Assembly (NCBI RefSeq): GCF_002234595.1
Contig: NZ_NMUL01000007.1
Span: 1 to 64,000 of the forward strand
Source of the DNA: Amycolatopsis vastitatis
Lineage (GTDB): Bacteria > Actinomycetota > Actinomycetes > Mycobacteriales > Pseudonocardiaceae
Length of the DNA stretch: 64,000 nt
Direction: 5' to 3'
The position numbers and the translations under genes are program-made. The stretch's first letter is position 1. Each line of letters opens with the position of its first letter. The notes under the pieces were generated by a model. The model did not search any database and was not told the DNA's origin. It was given only the letters and a program-made list of their open reading frames with translations. This document shows, piece by piece, positions 1 to 7,901 of the stretch.

Positions 1-58
1 GAGATTTCTAAATCGTTTTAGGGGTGGTCGGCGGTCCGTTTTGCGTCCGATGTGAGCG

Positions 59-87
59 TTGACGAACCGCGGTCCGGAATGGATAGT
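59..87 (+). promoter_or_regulatory. Candidate promoter of the arabinofuranosidase gene
   Basis: TTGACG at 59-64 and GATAGT at 82-87 are separated by 17 bases, a good fit to a housekeeping-type promoter. The transcript would start about 40 bases before the ATG at 134. This is inferred from sequence only. Confidence 0.4.
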
Positions 88-133
88 GCTCGCTGGTATC
101 GCTCACATCGCTCGGCCCCCCACGGAGGCTTTT

Positions 134-1702
134 ATGTCTCAACGACGAGACAGCAAGAATGTTAGCGCTAACACTCGACCGAGGATCCTGCTCCTGCTGT
201 CCGCGGCGGCGGCGCTGGTGCTGGCGAGCCTCACGACCGCGTCGACGGCTTCGGCCGCGACATCGCTGCCCTGCGACATCTACGGGGCCGCGGGGACGCC
301 GTGCGTGGCCGCGCACAGCACCACCCGCGCCCTCTACGCCGCCTACAACGGCCCGCTGTACCAGGTTCAGCGCGCGTCCGACAGCGCACGCACCAACATC
401 GGCCTGCTCGCCGCCGGCGGGTACGCCAACGCGGCCGCCCAGGACTCCTTCTGCGCCGGCACGACCTGCCTGATCACCGAGATCTACGACCAGTCGCCGC
501 GCCACAACGACCTGACGATCGAAGGTCCCGGCGGCGCGGGCGGCCAGGACACCGGGGTGCCCGCGGACGCCCTGCCCGTGACGGCGGGCGGCCACCAGGT
601 CTACGGCGCGTCGTTCTCCGGCCGGATGGGGTACCGCGACAACACGACGTCCGGCGTCGCCGTCAACGGCCAGCCCGAGGGCATGTACATGATCACCTCC
701 GGCACCCACGTCAACGATCGCTGCTGCTTCGACTACGGCAATGCCGAGACGAACAACCTGGACACCGGCAACGGCCACATGGACGCGCTCAACTTCGGCA
801 CCGAGTGCTGGTTCCAGCCCTGCAACGGCACGGGCCCGTGGGTGCAGGCCGACCTCGAGAACGGCCTGTTCCAGTCGAGCGCCGGCGGCAGCCAGAACAC
901 CGCGAACACCGGGACGAAGTTCCCGTTCGTCACGGCCCTGCTGAAGAACAACGGCCAGAACTTCTTCGCGCTCAAGGACGGCAACGCGCAGTCCGGCTCG
1001 CTCAGGACGACGTACTCCGGTCCGGAACCCACGACCGGATCCGGGTACGCGCCGATGCACCAGGAGGGCGCGATCGTCCTGGGCACCGGCGGCGACAACA
1101 GCAATGGCTCGATCGGGTCGTTCTTCGAAGGCGTGATGACCGCCGGGCTGCCGACCGACGCGGCGGACAACGCGGTCCAGGCGAACGTCGTGTCGGTCGG
1201 CTACGGCGGCCCGACGGGGACCACCGGGTCGCTGACGGCGGGTTCGGAGCTCTCCCTGCGGGCGACCACGGCGTGCTGCACCGGTGACTACCTCCGGCAC
1301 CAGAACGACAGCGCGGTGATCTCGCCCGTCTCCTCCGGAAGCTCCACTGTGGACAAGAGCGACGCCACCTGGATCGTCCGGAAGGGACTCGCCGACGCCT
1401 CCTGCGTGTCGTTCGAGTCCCGCAACTACCCCGGGGACTTCCTGCGCCACTTCAACTTCAAGGTGCAGCGGCAGCCCATGGACGGCAGCGCGGCCTTCCG
1501 CGCCGACGCGACGTTCTGCCCGGTCGCCGGGAAGAACGGGCAGGGCACGTCGTTCCGGTCCTACAACTACCCGACGAAGTACCTGCGGCACTACAACTTC
1601 TCCGTCTACATCGCCGACACGAGCGGCACGAACGCCTGGGACAGCGCCACGTCCTACAACGACGACACCAGCTGGGTCGCCGGTCAGCCCTGGGCGCCGT
1701 GA
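134..1702 (+). CDS. abfB: Secreted alpha-L-arabinofuranosidase B, GH54 with CBM42
   Basis: The enzyme releases terminal arabinofuranosyl units from arabinan or arabinoxylan outside the cell. The ATG at 134 follows a GGAGG at 123-127. Residues 1 to about 41 are a signal peptide with an Arg/Lys n-region and an Ala-rich h-region ending in an SASA-type site. The GH54 catalytic domain begins with the family opening CDIYGAAGTPCVAAHSTTRA and runs to about residue 365. Glu224 in FGTECW lies where the GH54 nucleophile is expected. The C-terminus is an AbfB-type CBM42 with repeated YLRH/FLRH motifs. The length of 522 aa is normal for fungal and actinobacterial AbfB. A LacI-type palindrome lies in its first codons, so it is probably induced by pentose sugars. 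The 3' end overlaps the convergent PfpI-like gene by 19 bases. Confidence 0.93.
   Translation: MSQRRDSKNVSANTRPRILLLLSAAAALVLASLTTASTASAATSLPCDIYGAAGTPCVAAHSTTRALYAAYNGPLYQVQRASDSARTNIGLLAAGGYANAAAQDSFCAGTTCLITEIYDQSPRHNDLTIEGPGGAGGQDTGVPADALPVTAGGHQVYGASFSGRMGYRDNTTSGVAVNGQPEGMYMITSGTHVNDRCCFDYGNAETNNLDTGNGHMDALNFGTECWFQPCNGTGPWVQADLENGLFQSSAGGSQNTANTGTKFPFVTALLKNNGQNFFALKDGNAQSGSLRTTYSGPEPTTGSGYAPMHQEGAIVLGTGGDNSNGSIGSFFEGVMTAGLPTDAADNAVQANVVSVGYGGPTGTTGSLTAGSELSLRATTACCTGDYLRHQNDSAVISPVSSGSSTVDKSDATWIVRKGLADASCVSFESRNYPGDFLRHFNFKVQRQPMDGSAAFRADATFCPVAGKNGQGTSFRSYNYPTKYLRHYNFSVYIADTSGTNAWDSATSYNDDTSWVAGQPWAP
160..173. promoter_or_regulatory. LacI-family-type operator inside the abfB signal peptide codons
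   Basis: TGTTAGCGCTAACA is a perfect 14-bp palindrome with the central CG typical of LacI-family operators. It lies 26 bases inside the coding region, so a bound repressor would act as a roadblock rather than by covering the promoter. No LacI gene is in the window. Confidence 0.55.
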
Positions 1703-2991
1703 CGCTTCCTGATCCGGATCCCCACGGCGACTGCCGCCGCCCCGAGCAGTAACAGGGCGACCGGCAGCGCCGTGGGCAGCCACGGCCAGGCCCGGCCTTC
1801 GAACACGATCCCGTCGGCGGGCAGTTCCAGCACCTTCGCCGTCCACCGGGCGGTGGCGACGTCGGTGCTGCGGGCGAGCCCGCTCACCGCGGTGTCGTAG
1901 GCGAAGCCGGGCCGGTCGTGGACGTACTCCGGGGCGGGGACGCCGGGCGGTGGCGTGACTCCGCGCGTCGCGCCCGGAACGAGCAGCCGGTCGAGGTCCG
2001 GTGCGGCGGCCAGGCTCGCGCGGGGCACGAAGGTCAGCCCGTGCCGTGACCGGACCGGGCCGCCGTCGGCGCTCACGGCGAGCGTGCGCGAGGACAGGGA
2101 CTGGCCTTGGGTGTCGAAGACCGACGCGAGTTCGATCTCGCCGGCGCCGTTCGTGAGCAGCACGCCGATTTCGTCGGGGTTCCAGCGGAAGCCGGCGTTG
2201 ACGATGGCGGCGGCGTCCGGCATCGAGGCGGGCGGGTGCACCGGCACCGCGGTGCCGTAGCGCCACCAGCCGATCGCCTTCGCGACGCCGGCCGCCACGT
2301 CGCGGCCGGCCAGCCGCTCGACCCAGTGCAGGGTGCCGTCGATGCCGGAGAGGATCCCGCCGGTGGTGACGACGTCGCCGTCGTCGACGAACCGCTGTTC
2401 CCGCGCCCAGTGCACGGCCGGGTAGTCGTCGGCGAACGTTTCGAGCTTGAGCCAGTGCGCGGTGGCGGGGCGGCCGTCGAGCAGGCCGGCGGAGGCGAGC
2501 ACGCCGCCGCCGTTGCAGACGCCCAGCAGCTTCGCGCCGCGGGCGGCCTGCGTGCGCAGCCACGCCTTGACCGGCTCGGTGCTCGGCTCGCCCAGATCGG
2601 GGAGTGCCGGGACGACGACGAGGTCCGGCGGTTTCGCGCCGAGCCGGGCGGCGAGGTCGTCGAAGCCGAAGTCGGGCACCAGGTCGAGGCCGCCGGTCAA
2701 CGGCTTCGCCTCGCGGCGCGGTGCGGCCGTGTAGACGTTGAACCGGCCGCTCGCGGCGAGGACTTCGTACGGCGCGAGGACGTCCGAGACGACAGCACCC
2801 CGGTCGCCCACGAGGACCACCGCGGTCGGCTTGGCCGGGTCGTGGGGAGCCGTCGCCGCGGCGGGGACGGGCCGCTGCGGGCCGGGGGAGTTGAGGGCGC
2901 CGATCGCCGCGAACGCGGAGAGGGCGGCGCCCACGGCGGGAATCGCGAGCACGGCGAGGACCAGGGCGAACCACTTCAGGACGGTCCGCAT
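1684..2991 (-). CDS. DJ-1/PfpI (GATase1-like) membrane-anchored protein
   Basis: This 435-aa protein has an N-terminal membrane segment (about residues 7-30). Two successive DJ-1/PfpI-like domains follow, and the C-terminus has one hydrophobic helix with a basic tail. The first domain carries the nucleophile-elbow signature GVCNGGGVLASAGLL, whose Cys is the expected reactive residue. The second half (RWNPDEIGVLLTN onward) is a more divergent copy. Known relatives range from AraC/GlxA amidase-like domains to proteases and chaperones, so the reaction cannot be assigned. ATG at 2991 was chosen because it lies just past the stop of the upstream membrane gene at 2994, which suggests an operon. The 3' end overlaps abfB on the other strand. 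Confidence 0.8.
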   Translation of the reverse strand: MRTVLKWFALVLAVLAIPAVGAALSAFAAIGALNSPGPQRPVPAAATAPHDPAKPTAVVLVGDRGAVVSDVLAPYEVLAASGRFNVYTAAPRREAKPLTGGLDLVPDFGFDDLAARLGAKPPDLVVVPALPDLGEPSTEPVKAWLRTQAARGAKLLGVCNGGGVLASAGLLDGRPATAHWLKLETFADDYPAVHWAREQRFVDDGDVVTTGGILSGIDGTLHWVERLAGRDVAAGVAKAIGWWRYGTAVPVHPPASMPDAAAIVNAGFRWNPDEIGVLLTNGAGEIELASVFDTQGQSLSSRTLAVSADGGPVRSRHGLTFVPRASLAAAPDLDRLLVPGATRGVTPPPGVPAPEYVHDRPGFAYDTAVSGLARSTDVATARWTAKVLELPADGIVFEGRAWPWLPTALPVALLLLGAAAVAVGIRIRKRHGAQG

Positions 2992-2993
2992 GA

Positions 2994-3383
2994 TCAGTGC
3001 CAGTACTCGGCGCGGCGCCATACCATGGCGGCGAGCATGAGCGGGAACATGACGACGTGCCCGGCGACCATCAGGGCGGTGCCGGAGAGCGCGCCGAGCC
3101 AGTACGGCACGAGCAGCGCCACGAACGGCAGGTACATCACCGCGGCCATCTCCGCGATCCGTGGCCACGCATGGCGGCGCACCGCCATGGCGAGCACCAT
3201 CGCGACGGTCATGTTCGTGGCCATCACGAGCGCGTCGGCGTCGGCGCGCTCCAGCCAGGCGGACGGCCACAGCGGGCCGAGCGCCACCATGCCGATGATC
3301 ATGGCGGTGACCATCTCGGCGTAGTGGCCGGTGAACCGGGCGAGCTTGCGGGTGGTGGTCCGGGTGGTTTCGGTGGTGGTCAT
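2994..3383 (-). CDS. Small multi-pass membrane protein
   Basis: This 129-aa protein has a Thr/Arg-rich N-terminus and three or four hydrophobic helices (HYAEMVTAMIIGMVALGP, the NMTVAMVLAMAV region and two C-terminal segments). Met is unusually common. ATG at 3383 is preceded by GGAGGG; a longer N-terminus would be Arg/Trp-rich and lacks a site. Proteins of this type are often auto-named FliP-like, which is unlikely to be meaningful here. It is followed at once by the PfpI-like gene and lies downstream of the two-component genes, so it may be part of their regulon. Confidence 0.7.
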   Translation of the reverse strand: MTTTETTRTTTRKLARFTGHYAEMVTAMIIGMVALGPLWPSAWLERADADALVMATNMTVAMVLAMAVRRHAWPRIAEMAAVMYLPFVALLVPYWLGALSGTALMVAGHVVMFPLMLAAMVWRRAEYWH

Positions 3384-3391
3384 GGCTTCCC

Positions 3392-3410
3392 TCCAGGATC
3401 TGCTCCTGGA
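3392..3410 (-). promoter_or_regulatory. Small stem-loop overlapping a ribosome binding site
   Basis: TCCAGGA and TCCTGGA, separated by 5 bases, form a 7-bp hairpin next to the GGAGGG of the membrane gene starting at 3383. It could limit translation or end the upstream response-regulator message. It is short, so confidence is low. Confidence 0.25.
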
Positions 3411-3463
3411 CCAGAATCGCCGTCGCCAGCTGTGCTGCCAGGTGCCGGAAGTCACAACCGGGG

Positions 3464-4123
3464 TCACGGCCGGAGCAGGCCCAGGTCCCGGGCCCGCAGG
3501 GCGGCCTGGGTGCGGTCCCGGGCGCCGAGCTTGCCCAGCAGGTTCGTCACGTGGTTCTTGACCGTGCCCTCGGCGAGGAACAGCGCCGCGGCGATCTCGC
3601 GGTTGCTGCGTCCGCCGGCCAGCAGGCGCAGGACCTCCAGCTCGCGCTCGGACAACGGCACCACCAGCGGCTGCGGGCGGGACTCCGGCGTGTCGGGCAG
3701 CTGGGCGAACCGCGCGACGACCTTCGCGGCGACGGACGGCTGCAGCACGGACTCCCCGCGCGCGGCGGCCAGCACGGCCTCGACCAGCCGGGCCGACGAG
3801 ACGTCCTTGAGCAGGTACCCGACCGCGCCCGCGCGCAGGGCGGCGAAGACGTCCTCGTCGTCGTCGAAGGTGGTCAGCGCGATCACCCGCGTCTCCGGGT
3901 GTTCGGCGCGGAGCCGCCGTGTCGCGGCGACGCCGTCGAGCACCGGCATACGCAGGTCCATCAGGACGACGTCGGGCCTGAGATCGGCGGCCCGGCTCAG
4001 GGCTTCGTCGCCGTTGCCCGCTTCGCCGACGACGTCGATGTCGTCGTGGGTGGCGAGCAGCGTGGCCAGGGCTTCGCGGAACAGGGCCTGATCGTCGACC
4101 AGCAGGACGCGGACCGCGGTCAT
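3464..4123 (-). CDS. NarL/LuxR-family response regulator
   Basis: This 219-aa regulator has an N-terminal receiver domain with acidic pocket DD (residues 10-11), phosphoacceptor Asp56 in VLMDLRMP and a conserved Lys in YLLKD. After a proline-containing linker comes a LuxR-type helix-turn-helix (LSERELEVLRLLAGGRSNRE...AEGTVKNHV). It would bind DNA when phosphorylated by the sensor kinase encoded just upstream. Its ATG overlaps the kinase stop by 4 bases (ATGA), so the two are translationally coupled. The downstream membrane and PfpI-like genes on the same strand are plausible targets. Confidence 0.93.
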   Translation of the reverse strand: MTAVRVLLVDDQALFREALATLLATHDDIDVVGEAGNGDEALSRAADLRPDVVLMDLRMPVLDGVAATRRLRAEHPETRVIALTTFDDDEDVFAALRAGAVGYLLKDVSSARLVEAVLAAARGESVLQPSVAAKVVARFAQLPDTPESRPQPLVVPLSERELEVLRLLAGGRSNREIAAALFLAEGTVKNHVTNLLGKLGARDRTQAALRARDLGLLRP

Positions 4124-5208
4124 CCGGGGATCTCCATGCTCAGGGCACTGCCGTGGCCGGGGGTGGAGGCGAAGGTGACTTCGCCGCCGAGGTGTTCGGC
4201 GCGTTCGCGCAGCCCGAGCAGGCCATAGCCGGTGGCGGCGCCGTCGGTGCCCACTCCATCGTCGCGCACCGAGAGCCGGACCACCGACTCGGCGTACTCC
4301 AGTTCGACGTCCGCGCGCCCGGCGGCGGCGTGCTTGCGGACGTTCGTCAGGCCTTCCTGAGCCGCCCGGTAAAGCGCTTCGCGTGGTCCGTCCGTGAGGG
4401 GACGTTCGGTACCGGATACCGCCAGCCACGCCGGAACACCCGCCGCGGACGTTTCTTCGACGAGGGCCCGCAGGGCTTCCGGCAATGGCGTCGACCGGGG
4501 TTCGCGCAGCGCCCGCACCGAGCGGCGGACCTCGGTCAGCGCGTTCTCGGCCTGGTCCTGTGCCTTGGACAGGACCTCGTCGGCCTTGGCGGGATCGGTC
4601 GGCAGGACCGCCCGCGCGGCCTTCACCTGCATCTGGACGACGGTGAGCGAATGCCCGAGACCGTCGTGGATGTCCCGGGCGACGCGGTTGCGTTCCTGCG
4701 CCGTCGCCAGCCTTTCCGCCTGCGCCGCGTAGTCCCGGAGTTTCTCGTGCGCTTCGGCGAGTTCGCCGCGCGAGCGTTGTTCCCGCAGCAGCAGCTCGGT
4801 GATGATGGCCGCGAACAGCACCGACATGAGGGTGCCGATGCCTTCCCGCAGCCCGTCGCCGAGCGACATCCCGAGGTGCACGAGCGGCACGACCGCGATG
4901 ACCAGCGCGATCGCCGGGCGGGGCAGCCGCAGCAGCACGCACTGGCTGACCAGGACGACGAGGAACAGTGTCGCCCCCACCCCGGCGTCGATCGTGAAGA
5001 TCACGAACGCCAGCGGCAGCTGGACGACGGCGTAGCCGGCCGCCCACCACGGACCGCGGCGGCCGCGGACCCAGCCGAAGCCGACGGTGCCGAGCGTGGT
5101 GAACACCGCGCCGAGCACCAGGCCGAGCCCGGGTTTCCCGGACCCGAGGACCCCGAACACGATCGACAGGAAGGCGCCGCAGGTCAGCACCCCGAGCGCC
5201 CGGTTCAT
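4120..5208 (-). CDS. Sensor histidine kinase of the NarL type
   Basis: This 362-aa kinase has about five membrane helices in residues 1-140, almost no extracellular loops, then a HisKA_3 dimerisation domain with phosphoacceptor His181 (RDIHDGLGHSL). The C-terminal HATPase has its N box (EGLTNVRKHA) and a glycine box (DDGVG, GYGLLGLRERAEHLGG). Such kinases sense membrane or envelope conditions and phosphorylate the partner regulator. ATG at 5208 gives a normal hydrophobic N-terminus. It is divergent from the glycosyltransferase gene, with 119 bases between. Confidence 0.93.
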   Translation of the reverse strand: MNRALGVLTCGAFLSIVFGVLGSGKPGLGLVLGAVFTTLGTVGFGWVRGRRGPWWAAGYAVVQLPLAFVIFTIDAGVGATLFLVVLVSQCVLLRLPRPAIALVIAVVPLVHLGMSLGDGLREGIGTLMSVLFAAIITELLLREQRSRGELAEAHEKLRDYAAQAERLATAQERNRVARDIHDGLGHSLTVVQMQVKAARAVLPTDPAKADEVLSKAQDQAENALTEVRRSVRALREPRSTPLPEALRALVEETSAAGVPAWLAVSGTERPLTDGPREALYRAAQEGLTNVRKHAAAGRADVELEYAESVVRLSVRDDGVGTDGAATGYGLLGLRERAEHLGGEVTFASTPGHGSALSMEIPG

Positions 5209-5327
5209 GCGGTCACTGTGGGGCGTCCGGCGCCGGCGGTCAACCACGAAAGCGTTCACACGGCCGTTCGGGGCCCCCGCGCTTACGCTGGAAAAGACGG
5301 CGAAGCCGATACGGGGGTTTGACATCG

Positions 5328-7901
5328 ATGTCAGTGCTCTGGGGCGTGTCCTTCGACGCCACTCCGCTGTCCGGGGTCGTGGTGGAGTTCCTCAAGACGG
5401 CGCGCCGCTTCGCCGCCCGCGGGCACCGCGTCCACCTCGATCTCGGCTACGACATCAAGGCCGACAAAGGCGCCTTCTTCCGGCCCTACCGCGACGAGGC
5501 GCAGCTGCTGCCCGGCTGGGTCACCCTCGACCGCGTCGCGGGCGTCGAGGAGGTCCGGGGCTACGACCGCGAGTTCGTCGACCGCGTGCTCACCCGGATG
5601 GTCCAGGCCGGCGACGACGCCCTGCGCCCGGAGATCGACCGCGTCGCCGGCGAGCTGGCGACGCGGATCGTGGCCACCTGGGAACGCCTCGGCGTGACCG
5701 TCGTGATGGTCGAAAACGGGACCCTGCCGGAAAACGTGGCCTACACCGAGGCGCTGTACCGGGCGATCGACCGCTACGGCGCCCGGCACCGGCTGGGCCG
5801 GTACGTGTTCTGGCGCGACCACGACCTGATGTGGCAGAGCGAACCCGGGATCGCCAAGTACGGCCGGTTCCCCTACGCGGGCGTCCCCGCGCCGCGGAGC
5901 TCCCCGCACATCCACTACTTCGCGCTGCACGATCAGGCGCTGGCGCGGACCCTGGAATGGGTGCCGGGCCTGGCGAACATCGACGTCCTGCCCAACAGTT
6001 TCGCCATCGCCCCGGCGCGGATCGACGAACGCAACGCGGCTTTCCGGCGTGACCACGGCATTCCCGACGACGTCCCGCTGCTGGCGCGGATCACGCGGAT
6101 CATCCCGCAGAAGCGCCTCGACCGGGACCTCCACCTGCTCGCGTTGCTGCCGGACGCGTGGCTGTTCGTCGCCGGCGACGTCGGCGAGACACCGGCCGAG
6201 CACGCCCGGCTCGTCGACCTCGCGACGCGCCTCGGCGTGCGCGACCGCGTCGTGTTCGGCGGCTGGCTGACGCCGTACGACACGGACGTGCCCGGCCGGT
6301 ACTCCGTACGCGACCTCCTCGCGCACGCGACGGTCGTGTCGTTCCTGACCTCCTACGACTACGAGAGCTACGGCAACCCGGTCAGCGAGGCGATCGCGTC
6401 CGGGACGCCGTACGTGACGAGCGGGTACGAGCTGTACGACGTCGTCTACGGCAGCAAGGGCTTCCGGGCGCCGGTGCTCGACATCCGGACCCGCGACCTG
6501 CCGGACGAGGCGTTCGCCCGCGAAGTCGCCGAGCTGATCACCGACGAAGGGAAACGGGCGGAAGTGGTGCGGGCGAATTCGGAACTCGGGCAGGCGCGGT
6601 TCGGCACGCGGGTCGTCGACGACCTGGTCGACCGGCTGTACCCACCGCCGATGGGAGCGGGCACCCGGCTGAGCGTCGTGCTGCCGGTGTACAACGAGGC
6701 CGCGAACCTCCCGGAGGTGCTGCGGACACTGCACGACCAGCGCGCCCTGGACAAGAATCTGTACGAGGTCGTGCTCGTCGACAACAACTCGACCGACGAC
6801 ACCGTGGCCATCGCGCACGCCTTCGCGGCGGCGCACCCGGACCTGGCCCTGCACGTCATCCACGAGCCCGAACAGGGCGTTTCGTGCGCCCGGCGCGCCG
6901 GGATGGACTTCGCCGCGGCCCGCAGCCGGAACCGGCCCGACAGCGACCCCGGCGAGCGGTTCTACCTCGTGTCGGCCGACGCGGACTGCCGCGTCGACGC
7001 GCACTGGCTGAGCGAGCTGTTCGCCGCGATGGAGTCGAGCAAGGCCGCCATCGGCGTCTGCGACTACTACTACGACGCCGGGCACTTCACCGGACGGCCG
7101 CGGCTCTGGGACGCGATCCAGCGGACGCTGCGCTGCCGCGCTGTCACGTTCGCGCTGTTCGGCGGCTTCCCCGACGGCAAGGGCTTCGCCGTCGAGCGCG
7201 ACGCCTACGAGCGCGCCGGCGGCATCGAAATCTTCTACCAGCTGCAGGACGGCAAGTTCGTCAACCACCTCTCCGACGACTGGGATTTCGGGATCAAGGT
7301 CGCCGGCGGCGGCGACGCGATCACCTACGCGCCGCGCTCGCGCGTCGAGATCAACCCGCGGCGCGTCGACCACGCCATCGACGAGGTCATCACCGGCCGG
7401 GCCTACGGCTCGGACGGCATCATCGTCATGCGCGACATCCGGCCGTCGGCGCCTTCGATGCCCGCCGACCTCACCGAAGCCGAAGCGAAGCAGGCTTGGG
7501 AGTTCTCGATCAAGGACTTCACCCCGAAGAACACCATCCTGCCGGTGCTGCTGACCCCGGCCCTGCTGGAGGACGACGCCGTCATCGCGTTCTTCGGCAC
7601 CGATCTCGCCGCGCGGCTCGCTCGGCGGATCGCCGAAATCCGCCACGAGATGCGCGTCGCCGACTTCACGCCCATCCACAGCTACAAGACGCCGTCGTAC
7701 CGGCTGTACTTCGAGTTCGCCGACGAGCTGTTCGCGTGCCTGCGGCGGCACGTCGGCGAAGACATCGGCCACCCGCCGCCGCTGCCGCCGTGCCTGGCGG
7801 AGGTCCCGGCGCAGCGGTTCGCCGAGTTCGTCCGCTACTACTGCGAAGACCGCGAGTCGGGAGAGGCCCACAACTACTTCGGCAACGGAGGCGTGTTCTG
7901 A
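5328..7901 (+). CDS. Two-domain glycosyltransferase, GT4-like plus GT2-like
   Basis: This 857-aa cytoplasmic protein fuses two glycosyltransferases. Residues 1 to about 430 are GT-B, GT4-like, with the EX7E motif ESYGNPVSE near residue 346. From about residue 447 (RLSVVLPVYNEAANLPEVL) it is a GT-A, GT2-like domain with DNNSTDD and the metal-binding ADADCR motif near residue 550, plus the late DDWDF motif. It could add two sugars in succession. ATG at 5328 lies 10 bases after GGGGGT; the in-frame TTG at 5319 is too close to that site. Its stop overlaps the ATG of the radical SAM gene by one base, so both proteins probably act on one product. The substrate is unknown. Confidence 0.85.
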   Translation: MSVLWGVSFDATPLSGVVVEFLKTARRFAARGHRVHLDLGYDIKADKGAFFRPYRDEAQLLPGWVTLDRVAGVEEVRGYDREFVDRVLTRMVQAGDDALRPEIDRVAGELATRIVATWERLGVTVVMVENGTLPENVAYTEALYRAIDRYGARHRLGRYVFWRDHDLMWQSEPGIAKYGRFPYAGVPAPRSSPHIHYFALHDQALARTLEWVPGLANIDVLPNSFAIAPARIDERNAAFRRDHGIPDDVPLLARITRIIPQKRLDRDLHLLALLPDAWLFVAGDVGETPAEHARLVDLATRLGVRDRVVFGGWLTPYDTDVPGRYSVRDLLAHATVVSFLTSYDYESYGNPVSEAIASGTPYVTSGYELYDVVYGSKGFRAPVLDIRTRDLPDEAFAREVAELITDEGKRAEVVRANSELGQARFGTRVVDDLVDRLYPPPMGAGTRLSVVLPVYNEAANLPEVLRTLHDQRALDKNLYEVVLVDNNSTDDTVAIAHAFAAAHPDLALHVIHEPEQGVSCARRAGMDFAAARSRNRPDSDPGERFYLVSADADCRVDAHWLSELFAAMESSKAAIGVCDYYYDAGHFTGRPRLWDAIQRTLRCRAVTFALFGGFPDGKGFAVERDAYERAGGIEIFYQLQDGKFVNHLSDDWDFGIKVAGGGDAITYAPRSRVEINPRRVDHAIDEVITGRAYGSDGIIVMRDIRPSAPSMPADLTEAEAKQAWEFSIKDFTPKNTILPVLLTPALLEDDAVIAFFGTDLAARLARRIAEIRHEMRVADFTPIHSYKTPSYRLYFEFADELFACLRRHVGEDIGHPPPLPPCLAEVPAQRFAEFVRYYCEDRESGEAHNYFGNGGVF

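Noticed and set aside
8..2974. Very long minus-strand ORF across abfB and the PfpI-like gene
   Set aside because: It is an Arg/Pro-rich shadow frame of abfB and of the PfpI gene; it has no domain or ribosome site.
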